This document shows positions 1-5,974 of a stretch of DNA of 9,361 nucleotides, piece by piece. The notes under the pieces were generated by a model. It made no database searches. It was not told where the DNA came from and saw only the letters and a program-made list of their open reading frames with translations. Position 1 is the stretch's first letter. Each line of letters begins with the position of its first letter. The stretch comes from Deltaproteobacteria bacterium (lineage in GTDB: Bacteria; Desulfobacterota; Desulfobacteria; Desulfobacterales; ETH-SRB1): the NCBI GenBank assembly GCA_030611115.1, contig JAUWQK010000035.1, positions 1 to 9,361 of the forward strand. Reading direction: 5' to 3'. Made by a program: the position numbers and the translations under genes.

Positions 1-216
1 CTGCATAAAATTCTTGAAAAATTCGAGCCTTACCATAAGCTGATGCACAAATCGGGCAGAGAATTTTATAAGACAGGAACTCTTGACGGCATCAGTACAA
101 GGGTGGGCTATATAAGAAACGAAAAAAATGGATTGTATCATTTTGTTGTGCTGATAAATACACAGGGAAAGTCAGCGGAACCTGTAATGAACAGGCTCTT
201 GAAGGTATTGAAATAG
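1..216 (+). CDS. dacB: D-alanyl-D-alanine carboxypeptidase / PBP4-type, C-terminal fragment
   Basis: An open frame runs from the first base of the window to a TAG at 214-216 and gives the last 71 residues of a protein whose start lies outside. It contains YKTGTLDGISTRVGYI at about residues 23-38. The KTG box followed by a short loop and a beta strand is the third active-site motif of penicillin-binding serine peptidases, and the K-T-G-[ST]-L form with the end of the protein only about 50 residues later fits class C PBP4 (DacB), a periplasmic enzyme that trims peptidoglycan stem peptides. The SxxK and SxN motifs would lie upstream, outside the window, so the family rests on this tail alone. 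It is the only plus-strand gene here and is convergent with folE2, with 14 bp between the two stop codons and no terminator hairpin visible. Confidence 0.78.
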   Translation: MHKILEKFEPYHKLMHKSGREFYKTGTLDGISTRVGYIRNEKNGLYHFVVLINTQGKSAEPVMNRLLKVLK

Positions 217-230
217 CTGCCACAAAAATC

Positions 231-1001
231 TCAACTGCTTGCGATGTGAGCATATGCACTGTGGTTGTGGATAGACTCAAAATTTTCAGCACTAACGGAA
301 AACCAGGTTACATTATCATCTTCTTTAAGCTTTATGGCTATATCCCTTACAATATCTTCAACAAACTTCGGATTACTGAACCCGTATTCCGTTATATACT
401 TTTCGTCAACCCGCTTCAGAACAGAATATACTTCGCTTGATCCGGACTTCTCAACAATCTCGATCATATCTTCTATCCATATAAATTTCTTGAACCTGAT
501 GCTAAGCCTGACTTCCCCGCGCTGATTGTGAGCTCCGGCCTCACTTATTTCCTTTGAACAGGGACACACAGAAGAAACAGGAACAATTACTTCTGACACA
601 AAATCAATCTTACCATCAGGTCCGCTTGATCCTGTAAGCTTGCAGGTATAGTCCATAAGGCCCGGTGAGTTGCTGATAGGAGCCTTTTTTTCGATAAAAT
701 AGGGAAAAGTTACTTCGATGTGAGAAGAAGCGGCATTTAAATGTTTTTTCATCTGCTCGAGAGCATCTGATATTTTTTTTAAAGAAACTTCCGGACGCAA
801 AACGTTGAGGATTTCCACAAAACGGCTCATATGTGTGCCCTTGTATTTGTGGGGCAAATCAACATACATGTTTATCGTAGCAACTGTATCCTGGCAACCG
901 TTTCTCCGATCAAGAACAGTTATGGGATATCGAAGATTCTTTATTCCTACCTTGTCTATTGTTATGTTGCGGTAATCTCTCTGATTCTGGGTATCTTTCA
1001 T
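231..1001 (-). CDS. folE2: GTP cyclohydrolase IB (FolE2/MptA type)
   Basis: This 256-residue protein has the whole FolE2 pattern and normal length. FolE2 converts GTP to 7,8-dihydroneopterin triphosphate, the first step of tetrahydrofolate synthesis and also of queuosine precursor synthesis, and is unrelated in sequence to the zinc enzyme FolE. Visible hallmarks are DLPHKYKGTHMSRF near residues 49-61, VCPCSKE with C146/C148, HNQRGEV from H158, VDEKY with E200, NPKFVEDIVRDI near 210-222, and the C-terminal E239/E242 and H245/H247 region. By position, the catalytic cysteine, H158 and E200 correspond to the metal ligands described for the family. The ATG at 1001 overlaps the TGA of the upstream ttcA-like gene as ATGA (4 bp), with only a weak GAAG in front, so translational coupling is likely. 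The two genes appear to form one transcription unit. Family identity is secure; which pathway it mainly serves cannot be read from the window. Confidence 0.95.
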   Translation of the reverse strand: MKDTQNQRDYRNITIDKVGIKNLRYPITVLDRRNGCQDTVATINMYVDLPHKYKGTHMSRFVEILNVLRPEVSLKKISDALEQMKKHLNAASSHIEVTFPYFIEKKAPISNSPGLMDYTCKLTGSSGPDGKIDFVSEVIVPVSSVCPCSKEISEAGAHNQRGEVRLSIRFKKFIWIEDMIEIVEKSGSSEVYSVLKRVDEKYITEYGFSNPKFVEDIVRDIAIKLKEDDNVTWFSVSAENFESIHNHSAYAHIASS

Positions 1002-1732
1002 GCTTCAAGCATATACTCTGTTTTTATATGGCTCATGGCATGAAAAATATTACCCTTAATTTTTTTATTGCTGCTGTATAGCCGCTCCAGAAGAGCTTTT
1101 ATTTCCTGCCGCTTTGAAGTCTTTGCGCTTGGACATGGATTGACAAAAACCGGAAGTTTCTCTTCGGATGTAAAGCGTTTAATTGTATTTTCATCTACAA
1201 AGGCCATGGGTCTGATTATTTTAAATCTTCCCTGGAAAAAAGGCTGGGAAGGAACCATTGTGCTTATCTTTCCAGCATAGCACATATTTAAAAAAAGGGT
1301 CTCGATAATATCATCTTTGTTGTGCCCTAATGCAAGTTTATTACACCCCAGTTCTTCCGCAATTTCAAAAAGCCGTTTTCTGCGAAGCCTTGAGCACAAA
1401 AAGCAGGGATTCTCATGATTTTCCATGCTGTGCGCCAAAACTCCATGATCGGTATGGTCAATTCTAAGATTGAAACCGGTTTTACAACAATATTTTTCAA
1501 GCTGCCGGCTGAAGCCTCCCTTAAATCCCGGATCAATGTAAACAGCAAACAGCTCGTAATTCACCGGTATGCGACGCTGACGTTCTTTTAATGTCCACAT
1601 CATTGCCAGGCTGTCTTTCCCGCCTGATAGCCCTACCGCTATTCGATCTCCTTCTGATATCATATTATAACGGTGCATGGCTTTGCCGGCAGCTCTGTTC
1701 AGCGCCTTATATGTATAACTGTGTCTTGGCAT
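998..1732 (-). CDS. ttcA: TtcA-family PP-loop tRNA thiolation protein
   Basis: A 244-residue protein of the PP-loop ATPase superfamily. The ATP pyrophosphatase motif SGGKDS lies at residues 36-41 and GHNKDD at 136-141. A CxxC pair, C110 and C113, is followed by SRLRRKRL as in TtcA, and a further cysteine, C200, lies in NPCPSA. TtcA binds a [4Fe-4S] cluster through three cysteines of this arrangement and makes 2-thiocytidine at tRNA position 32; all three cysteines are present here. The protein is shorter than E. coli TtcA (about 311 residues), mainly at the ends, so an s2C32 activity is probable but a related tRNA thiolation role is possible. The ATG at 1732 is the first possible start after an in-frame TGA two codons upstream; the AAGG directly abutting it is too close to be a normal ribosome site. 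The gene overlaps folE2 by 4 bp, and a repeat element separates it from rpoZ upstream. Confidence 0.87.
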   Translation of the reverse strand: MPRHSYTYKALNRAAGKAMHRYNMISEGDRIAVGLSGGKDSLAMMWTLKERQRRIPVNYELFAVYIDPGFKGGFSRQLEKYCCKTGFNLRIDHTDHGVLAHSMENHENPCFLCSRLRRKRLFEIAEELGCNKLALGHNKDDIIETLFLNMCYAGKISTMVPSQPFFQGRFKIIRPMAFVDENTIKRFTSEEKLPVFVNPCPSAKTSKRQEIKALLERLYSSNKKIKGNIFHAMSHIKTEYMLEA

Positions 1733-1819
1733 CCTTCATAATTAGTGCCTGTCCGAAAAGTATTTTTTTTAATGCAGACAATAGTTTCAGCTTATTTACC
1801 GATGTGAAGCTTTGTGGAA

Positions 1820-1927
1820 AAGCTATTAGCCATTAGCCATTAGCCATTAGCCATTAGCTTTTAGCCTAACAGTCCGTTTTTATATAAAGTTTTTGCCTAA
1901 TAGCTAACGGCTGACAGCTAATAGCTT
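1820..1927. repeat. Element A: inverted arms of 7-bp tandem units (ATTAGCC family)
   Basis: This element occupies the middle of the 202-bp rpoZ/ttcA gap. It is bounded by a perfect 11-bp inverted repeat, AAGCTATTAGC at 1820-1830 and GCTAATAGCTT at 1917-1927. The left arm is a heptamer array: four exact ATTAGCC units at 1825-1852, then ATTAGCT (1853-1859) and TTTAGCC (1860-1866). The right arm holds the reverse-complement units GCCTAAT, AGCTAAC, GGCTGAC and AGCTAAT at 1895-1922. The middle (1867-1894) is AT-rich and unique. The two arms could pair along most of their length in single-stranded DNA or RNA. It ends 7 bp from the rpoZ stop. On the minus strand the stem would be followed by only four T residues, so it is at best a weak terminator. 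In the rest of the gap (1733-1819 and 1928-1934) I see nothing recognisable. Confidence 0.88.
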
Positions 1928-1934
1928 GCATCCG

Positions 1935-2141
1935 TCAATTTTCTTCTCTTTCTTCTTCCTTTAAAATTATCTTACCTGCAGCAATTTCTCTCAGAGAAAC
2001 AACGATATCTTCATTTTTCGGTGAACTTACCAAGTATTCAGATCCATCACGAACCTGTCTTACGCGTTTAGCCGTCATGTTGCATAGCAAGAAACGGTTT
2101 GATACGCGTTTCAGGCAATCCTCAATTGTAATACGTGCCAA
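1935..2141 (-). CDS. rpoZ: RNA polymerase omega subunit
   Basis: A 68-residue protein beginning MARITIEDCLKRV and continuing NRFLLCNMTAKRVRQV, which matches the conserved N-terminal core of the omega subunit; ENEDIV-like and SLREIAAGKI segments follow in the usual order. Omega binds the C-terminal tail of beta-prime and helps assemble and stabilise RNA polymerase. The length is normal for short omegas of this lineage and the acidic, lysine- and glutamate-rich tail is typical. The start codon is TTG (2141-2139), chosen because the protein begins at the family's usual residue and a near-ideal Shine-Dalgarno lies 7 nt upstream. It follows greA by 23 bp and is probably co-transcribed with it, so the two RNA polymerase accessory proteins share a message. 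Confidence 0.95.
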   Translation of the reverse strand: MARITIEDCLKRVSNRFLLCNMTAKRVRQVRDGSEYLVSSPKNEDIVVSLREIAAGKIILKEEEREEN

Positions 2142-2148
2142 AGCAAAA

Positions 2149-2155
2149 CCTCCTT
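2149..2155 (-). promoter_or_regulatory. Shine-Dalgarno deciding the TTG start of rpoZ
   Basis: On the minus strand AAGGAGG lies 7 nt before the TTG start codon of rpoZ. No in-frame ATG is available near the conserved N-terminus, so this strong site supports the non-ATG start. It sits in the 23-bp gap after greA. Confidence 0.85.
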
Positions 2156-2164
2156 ATCTTCTTT

Positions 2165-2632
2165 CTACGATATATCCACCAATTCATAACATCTTCTTCC
2201 GGCTGGAGCTATCAACGTTATCTCTTCGCCAGGCTTCTTCCCTATAATTGCTTTTCCAAGCGGCGAAGTAATAGATATTCTGCCCTTTTCTATATCAGAC
2301 TCAGTTGGTCCCACAAGCTGATACTCAACTGTTTCACCTGTATCAATATTTTCAAGAACAACCGTGCTGGCGAATACAGCGCGATCCTTTGGAAGCGTAT
2401 CCGGATCAACTATATCCGCAGTGGCCAACCTGTACCCTATTTCCATCAATCGGCCTTCAATAAATGCCTGTCTGTCTTTGGCTGCTTCAAATTCCGCATT
2501 TTCACTAAGATCTCCATGTGCACGGGCCTCTTCAATTGCCTTTATGTTCATGGGCCGATCGATCTTTTTTATCTTTTCTATTTCTTTCTTCAGGGCTTCA
2601 TAGCCCTCTCTTGTTATAGGTATTCTCTCCAA
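2165..2632 (-). CDS. greA: Transcription elongation factor GreA
   Basis: A 155-residue protein collinear with GreA over its full length. GreA enters the secondary channel of RNA polymerase and stimulates cleavage of backtracked RNA. The N-terminal coiled coil (about residues 1-75) carries the acidic tip loop AHGDLSENAEF, with D41 and E44 at the same positions as the catalytic tip residues of E. coli GreA. The C-terminal globular domain includes the family signatures VGPTESD and SPLGKAIIGKKPGEE. The start codon is TTG (2632-2630), matching the usual family start (M-x-x-I-P-[IM]-T), with GAGGAG at 2640-2645 placed 7 nt upstream. It lies 99 bp downstream of asd, a gap filled by repeat element B, and 23 bp upstream of rpoZ. 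Confidence 0.96.
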   Translation of the reverse strand: MERIPITREGYEALKKEIEKIKKIDRPMNIKAIEEARAHGDLSENAEFEAAKDRQAFIEGRLMEIGYRLATADIVDPDTLPKDRAVFASTVVLENIDTGETVEYQLVGPTESDIEKGRISITSPLGKAIIGKKPGEEITLIAPAGRRCYELVDIS

Positions 2633-2639
2633 CTCTAAA

Positions 2640-2645
2640 CTCCTC
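2640..2645 (-). promoter_or_regulatory. Shine-Dalgarno deciding the TTG start of greA
   Basis: GAGGAG on the minus strand lies 7 nt before the TTG start of greA and only 2 bp from the edge of repeat element B. Together with the conserved N-terminus it fixes the non-ATG start. Confidence 0.75.
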
Positions 2646-2647
2646 TG

Positions 2648-2729
2648 TCGGTTTACAGTTTTTTCAATGAACCATACAACGGCTGAAGCATTTCAACCGT
2701 GAACTGTAAACTGTTAACAGTGAACTGCT
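2648..2729. repeat. Element B: inverted arms of 7-bp units (ACGGTT/ACAGTT family)
   Basis: This element fills the gap between the asd stop (2732) and the greA ribosome site. The left arm has TCGGTTT (2648-2654) and ACAGTTT (2655-2661). The right arm is five consecutive heptamers in the opposite sense: AACCGTG (2695-2701), AACTGTA, AACTGTT, AACAGTG and AACTGCT (ending 2729). AACTGTAAAC in the right arm is the exact reverse complement of GTTTACAGTT in the left arm. A perfect 12-bp palindrome ACTGTTAACAGT lies at 2710-2721. The stretch 2649-2668 is identical over 20 bp to 5075-5094 in element D, and the core 2655-2707 is clearly related to 3911-3973 in element C, so B, C and D are one family. 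Confidence 0.85.
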
Positions 2730-2731
2730 TC

Positions 2732-3754
2732 TTACAAATATTTATCTGCCAGAATTTCTGCTATCTGAACCGTATTGGTTGCAGCGCCTTTTCTGATATT
2801 GTCGGCAACAATCCACATATTAATGCCGTTCTGAATTGATTCATCATTGCGTATGCGACCAACCAGCGTTAAATCCTGGCCTGCCGCATCAATAGCAAGA
2901 GGGTAGCTATTATTTGCAGGATCATCCACAACTTTAATGCCCGGCTCATTTTCAAGAAGAGATTTTACTTCATCTGCTGAAATATGTTCTTTTGTCTCAA
3001 TATTGACTGACTCGGAATGGCTATAAAATACAGGGACCCTGACAGTTGTAGCTGTAACCCCTATTGAATCATCTTCGAAAATTTTCCTTGTCTCGTTAAC
3101 CATCTTCATCTCTTCTTTGGTATAACCGTTTTCCAAAAATACATCTATATGTGGCAGACAATTAAAAGCAATTCTGTGCGGATAGACATTAATTTCATAA
3201 TCCAAAAAATTAATCATAGAACGGGTCTGATCAAAAAGTTCATCTATTGCCTTCTTCCCTGTTCCAGACACAGCCTGATATGTAGAAACAACAATTCTCT
3301 TTATTCCGCACTTTCTATAAATAGGATTAATAGCGACAACCATCTGAATTGTAGAGCAGTTCGGATTCGCTATTATTCCCTTGTTTGTATAATCCGCAAC
3401 TGCATGAGGATTTACTTCCGGAACAACGAGCGGTACATCAGGATCCATACGCCATGCGCTTGAATTGTCAATAACCACGCAGCCGTCCTTTGCGGCAATA
3501 GGAGCAAATTTTTTACTTGTGCCCCCACCTGCTGAAAAAAGCGCAATATCAACGCCTTTAAAAGAACTCTCTGTCAATTCCTCAACATCAATCAAATCTC
3601 CCCTGAAACGAAGCTTGCGACCTGCAGAACGATAAGAGGCTAAAAACTTAACCGAACTTAAGGGAATGCTGCTTTCCTCAAGGCAGGTTATCATCTGATT
3701 ACCTACGGCGCCTGTTGCGCCTGCCACAGCAACATTAAATTTCTTACCGGACAT
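2732..3754 (-). CDS. asd: Aspartate-semialdehyde dehydrogenase
   Basis: A 340-residue NADP-dependent enzyme that reduces L-aspartyl phosphate to aspartate semialdehyde, the branch point to lysine, diaminopimelate, threonine, methionine and isoleucine. Residues 8-18 form the nucleotide-binding VAVAGATGAVG. The catalytic cysteine is C133 in NPNCST, QAVSGTGKKA lies at 160-169, the EINVYPHRIAFNCLPHID segment at 187-204, and the active-site histidine H246 is in RVPVFYSHSESVN (SHS where GHS is usual). I place the start at the ATG at 3754 (MSGKKFNVAV), preceded by GGAG with 7 nt spacing. The frame stays open a further 33 codons to 3853, but that extension is translated repeat element C and is not protein-like. 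It follows leuB and precedes greA, each across a repeat-filled gap. Confidence 0.96.
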   Translation of the reverse strand: MSGKKFNVAVAGATGAVGNQMITCLEESSIPLSSVKFLASYRSAGRKLRFRGDLIDVEELTESSFKGVDIALFSAGGGTSKKFAPIAAKDGCVVIDNSSAWRMDPDVPLVVPEVNPHAVADYTNKGIIANPNCSTIQMVVAINPIYRKCGIKRIVVSTYQAVSGTGKKAIDELFDQTRSMINFLDYEINVYPHRIAFNCLPHIDVFLENGYTKEEMKMVNETRKIFEDDSIGVTATTVRVPVFYSHSESVNIETKEHISADEVKSLLENEPGIKVVDDPANNSYPLAIDAAGQDLTLVGRIRNDESIQNGINMWIVADNIRKGAATNTVQIAEILADKYL

Positions 3755-3774
3755 AATTGATCTCCATGTTAGTA

Positions 3775-3973
3775 ACGGTTTACGGTTCACGGTTGTCGGT
3801 TCACGGTTTAGCGACTCACCTGAAAATAGCTTACCCAGCATAAAAGGGATCAACCGACCGGTTCTATGATCTTCCTGTAAAAACGGGTATTTTTATTTGT
3901 GGAAGTTCCCTACAGTTTTTTAATGATACCATGCCAATGACTGAGTCGTTTTAACTGTGAACCGTGAACCGTT
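3775..3973. repeat. Element C: inverted arms of 7-bp units (ACGGTT family)
   Basis: This element takes up nearly all of the 223-bp leuB/asd gap. The left arm is five heptamers, ACGGTTT (3775-3781), ACGGTTC, ACGGTTG, TCGGTTC and ACGGTTT (3803-3809), then AGCGACTCA. The right arm carries the complement: TGAGTCG at 3942-3948 (exact reverse complement of 3812-3818), then AACTGTG, AACCGTG and AACCGTT at 3953-3973. The right arm ends 4 bp from the leuB stop, and the left arm begins just upstream of the asd ribosome site. The segment 3911-3973 resembles element B (TACAGTTTTTT, AATGA, CCAT, CTGA, AAC-GTGAAC in the same order). The unique middle (3819-3910) shows no gene and no convincing promoter. 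Confidence 0.87.
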
Positions 3974-3977
3974 ATAT

Positions 3978-5042
3978 TTATCCTTTAATATAATTTACAA
4001 CCAGATCTCCGACCTCTTTTGTAGTATATCCCATCCTGCCGGCAGCTACGTCTTTTAAATCATCACGTAACACCTTTATAACGCTCTCTTCGATCATAGA
4101 AGCTGCCTCATGCTCGCCGATTGCGTCAAGCATAATATTAGCCGCCATTATGGCTGCTATTGGATTTATTACCTGCTTTCCAGTATACTTGGGAGCAGAT
4201 CCTCCAATAGGTTCGAACATTGAAACGCCATCGGGATTTATATTTCCTCCGGCAGCTATACCCATTCCTCCCTGTATAATTGCCGCCAGGTCGGTAATTA
4301 TGTCTCCGAACATGTTGTCCGTCACAATAACATCGAACCATTCCGGATTTTTAACCATCCACATGCATACTGCATCAACATGTGCATAATCCTTTTCTAT
4401 ATCAGGATACTCTTCTCCAACCTCGTTAAAAGCTCTTTCCCAAAGATCAAAAGCAAAAGTAAGTACGTTGGTCTTTCCGCAAAGAGTCAGCCTTTTGGCT
4501 TTATTGCGTTTCCTGCAACATTCAAAGGCGTATCTGATACATCTTTCGACACCTTTGCGTGTATTTATTGACTCCTGCACTGCAACTTCATCTGCAGTTC
4601 CCCGCTTTAAGCAGCCGCCGGCACCGGCATAAAGTCCCTCGGTATTTTCACGAACAACCACGAAATCAATATCCTCAGGGCCTTTGTCTTTCAAGGGAGT
4701 TCTTACTCCTTCGTATAGCTTGACGGGCCTTAAGTTAATATACTGGTCAAAATGAAATCTGAGTTTTAAAAGAATGCCTTTTTCAAGAATTCCCGGTTTA
4801 ACATCCGGATGACCGATGGCACCGAGATATATTGCATCAAAGTTTGCCAGTGACTCAAGCACGCTATCCGGCAAAATTTCTCCTGTCGCCTTGTAATGAT
4901 CGCCGCCTAAATTATAATTAGTGAATTTCAGTCTAAAACCGCATTTGCCTGCTACAGTCTCCAGCACCTTGATTCCTTCTGCTATAACTTCCGGTCCTGT
5001 ACCATCTCCTGGGATTACAGCTATTTTATATTCTTTTGACAT
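3978..5042 (-). CDS. leuB: 3-isopropylmalate dehydrogenase (isocitrate/isopropylmalate dehydrogenase family)
   Basis: A 354-residue beta-decarboxylating dehydrogenase. LeuB oxidises (2R,3S)-3-isopropylmalate to 4-methyl-2-oxopentanoate in leucine synthesis. IPGDGTGPEV is at residues 10-19, the substrate arginines are R95, R105 and R131 (in RENTEGLY), Y138 and K190 are the expected catalytic pair, and the metal aspartates are D223, D247 and D251 in TDNMFGDIITD. The helix EKGILLKLR at 87-95 has the hydrophobic pair seen in LeuB (E. coli ERGALLPLR) rather than the serine of isocitrate dehydrogenase. The coenzyme loop reads GGSAPKYTGK (280-289), with K285-Y286 where NAD-type LeuB has Asp-Ile. The start is the ATG at 5042, with AGGAG 5 nt upstream; an open extension to 5075 has no such support. 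Homoisocitrate or tartrate dehydrogenase are less likely alternatives. No leuA, leuC or leuD is in the window. Confidence 0.87.
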   Translation of the reverse strand: MSKEYKIAVIPGDGTGPEVIAEGIKVLETVAGKCGFRLKFTNYNLGGDHYKATGEILPDSVLESLANFDAIYLGAIGHPDVKPGILEKGILLKLRFHFDQYINLRPVKLYEGVRTPLKDKGPEDIDFVVVRENTEGLYAGAGGCLKRGTADEVAVQESINTRKGVERCIRYAFECCRKRNKAKRLTLCGKTNVLTFAFDLWERAFNEVGEEYPDIEKDYAHVDAVCMWMVKNPEWFDVIVTDNMFGDIITDLAAIIQGGMGIAAGGNINPDGVSMFEPIGGSAPKYTGKQVINPIAAIMAANIMLDAIGEHEAASMIEESVIKVLRDDLKDVAAGRMGYTTKEVGDLVVNYIKG

Positions 5043-5066
5043 CACAACTCCTGTATAAATAATATA

Positions 5067-5200
5067 ACCGTTCACGGTTTACAGTTTTTTCAATAAATTA
5101 TGGTAAGCGTTTACGGAACGTCGAAATTAGAAATTTTGCGTTCATATTTTTGTACTGTTCTTACAAATTTCCAATTTCAAGTTTCAAGCCGTGAACGGCT
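5067..5200. repeat. Element D: nested inverted repeats of 7-bp units, overlapping the pssA 3' end
   Basis: The left arm has ACCGTTC, ACGGTTT and ACAGTTT at 5067-5087. The right arm has AATTTCC, AATTTCA, AGTTTCA, AGCCGTG and AACGGCT at 5166-5200. CCGTTCACGG (5068-5077) and CCGTGAACGG (5189-5198) are exact reverse complements. A second, inner pair, around 5122-5138 and 5164-5180, could form an AT-rich hairpin with a loop of about 25 nt. The right arm overlaps the last 24 bases of pssA and supplies its TGA stop; AGCCGT-GA-ACGGCT at 5187-5200 is itself a near-perfect palindrome inside the coding sequence. The 20 bp at 5075-5094 are identical to 2649-2668 in element B. Confidence 0.83.
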
Positions 5201-5974
5201 CTGTTTATCAATTTCGTGTTCGTGGATTTTGGCTTTTTCCTGCTTTGAATGTCTCATAAGCCTTATAGTCTTGAAGGGACCTGAAATTAGATAGGCAACT
5301 CCTAAAAGAAACAGGGCAATGGATGGCTGCGCTGCTATAAATATTAAAATCAGTATAACTGTAACAAGAACATTGAAATTCATCTTTCTAAACAGCTCAT
5401 GTTGTTTAAAACAATCGTATTTTATGGTGCTGACCATTAAAAAAGAAAGAATATAAAGCATTATAAGGGGTAATATACAGTTAGAAGTACCTGCTATGCC
5501 GAATTTATTATAGAACAGAACAGTAGTGGCGGCCATACCTGCACCAGCCGGTATCGGAAGGCCTGTAAAATAATCGCTGCTTACCGTATCAACCTGGGCA
5601 TTGAAACGCGCCAGGCGAAGAGCTCCGCAAACCATAAATAAAAACGCAGCAAGCCAGCCAATTCTTCCCATAGGTTTAAGGGCCCATAAATACATCATCA
5701 CCCCGGGAGCAAGACCAAAGGATACAAGATCCGCAAGGGAATCGTATTCAACACCAAATTTACTGGTGGTATTAGTAGCCCTGGCGATTTTGCCATCAAG
5801 CATATCAAATACCACGGCAATAATAATAGCTATGGCCGATGTAACATATTTGCCCTCTATTGAAGCAATAATGGCATAAAATCCGCAGAAAATATTTAAA
5901 GATGTAAATATGTTAGGCAGAATGTATATTCCGCGCCTCGGCTTGTCTTTATTAATTCTTTTTTTTCTTTTCAT
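5177..5974 (-). CDS. pssA: CDP-diacylglycerol-serine O-phosphatidyltransferase
   Basis: A 265-residue integral membrane enzyme that makes phosphatidylserine from CDP-diacylglycerol and serine. The complete CDP-alcohol phosphotransferase signature D-x2-D-G-x2-A-R-x8-G-x3-D-x3-D is present as D57, D60, G61, A64, R65, G74, D78 and D82. A basic N-terminus (MKRKKRINKDKPRRG) precedes several hydrophobic spans, roughly 18-37, 43-58, 85-117, 150-185, 198-218 and 220-233. The ATG at 5974 lies inside psd, a 23-bp overlap, with only a weak upstream GGGA, so translation is probably coupled to psd. The product feeds directly into Psd. The last residues, RSRLET, and the stop codon are encoded by the arm of repeat element D, so the original C-terminus may have been altered; it lies outside the catalytic domain. 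Confidence 0.95.
   Translation of the reverse strand: MKRKKRINKDKPRRGIYILPNIFTSLNIFCGFYAIIASIEGKYVTSAIAIIIAVVFDMLDGKIARATNTTSKFGVEYDSLADLVSFGLAPGVMMYLWALKPMGRIGWLAAFLFMVCGALRLARFNAQVDTVSSDYFTGLPIPAGAGMAATTVLFYNKFGIAGTSNCILPLIMLYILSFLMVSTIKYDCFKQHELFRKMNFNVLVTVILILIFIAAQPSIALFLLGVAYLISGPFKTIRLMRHSKQEKAKIHEHEIDKQSRSRLET

Noticed and set aside
1825..1866. CRISPR array
   Set aside because: The units are 7 bp in direct contact with no spacers, and no cas genes are nearby.
1820..1927. Rho-independent terminator after rpoZ
   Set aside because: A long stem is possible, but only four T residues follow it on the minus strand and the stem is AT-rich; it is better described as a repeat element.
2135..2638. 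Plus-strand 167-codon reading frame opposite greA
   Set aside because: It is antisense to a well-supported greA, its product has no recognisable motif, and it has no ribosome site that I can see.
3149..3463. Plus-strand 104-codon frame opposite asd, and the similar antisense frames opposite lon, leuB and pssA
   Set aside because: All are shadows of confidently identified genes and their translations do not resemble known proteins.
3755..3853. A 33-codon N-terminal extension of asd
   Set aside because: The frame is open, but the extension is translated repeat element C, lies before the conserved VAVAGATGAVG start region, and the ATG at 3754 has its own ribosome site.
5043..5075. An 11-codon N-terminal extension of leuB
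   Set aside because: AGGAG is correctly placed for the ATG at 5042, the extension partly overlaps element D, and the family starts close to IPGDGTGPEV.
5061..5102. Minus-strand promoter for leuB (TTGAAA ... TATATT)
   Set aside because: The spacer is 21 bp, too long for sigma70, and the motifs fall inside repeat element D.
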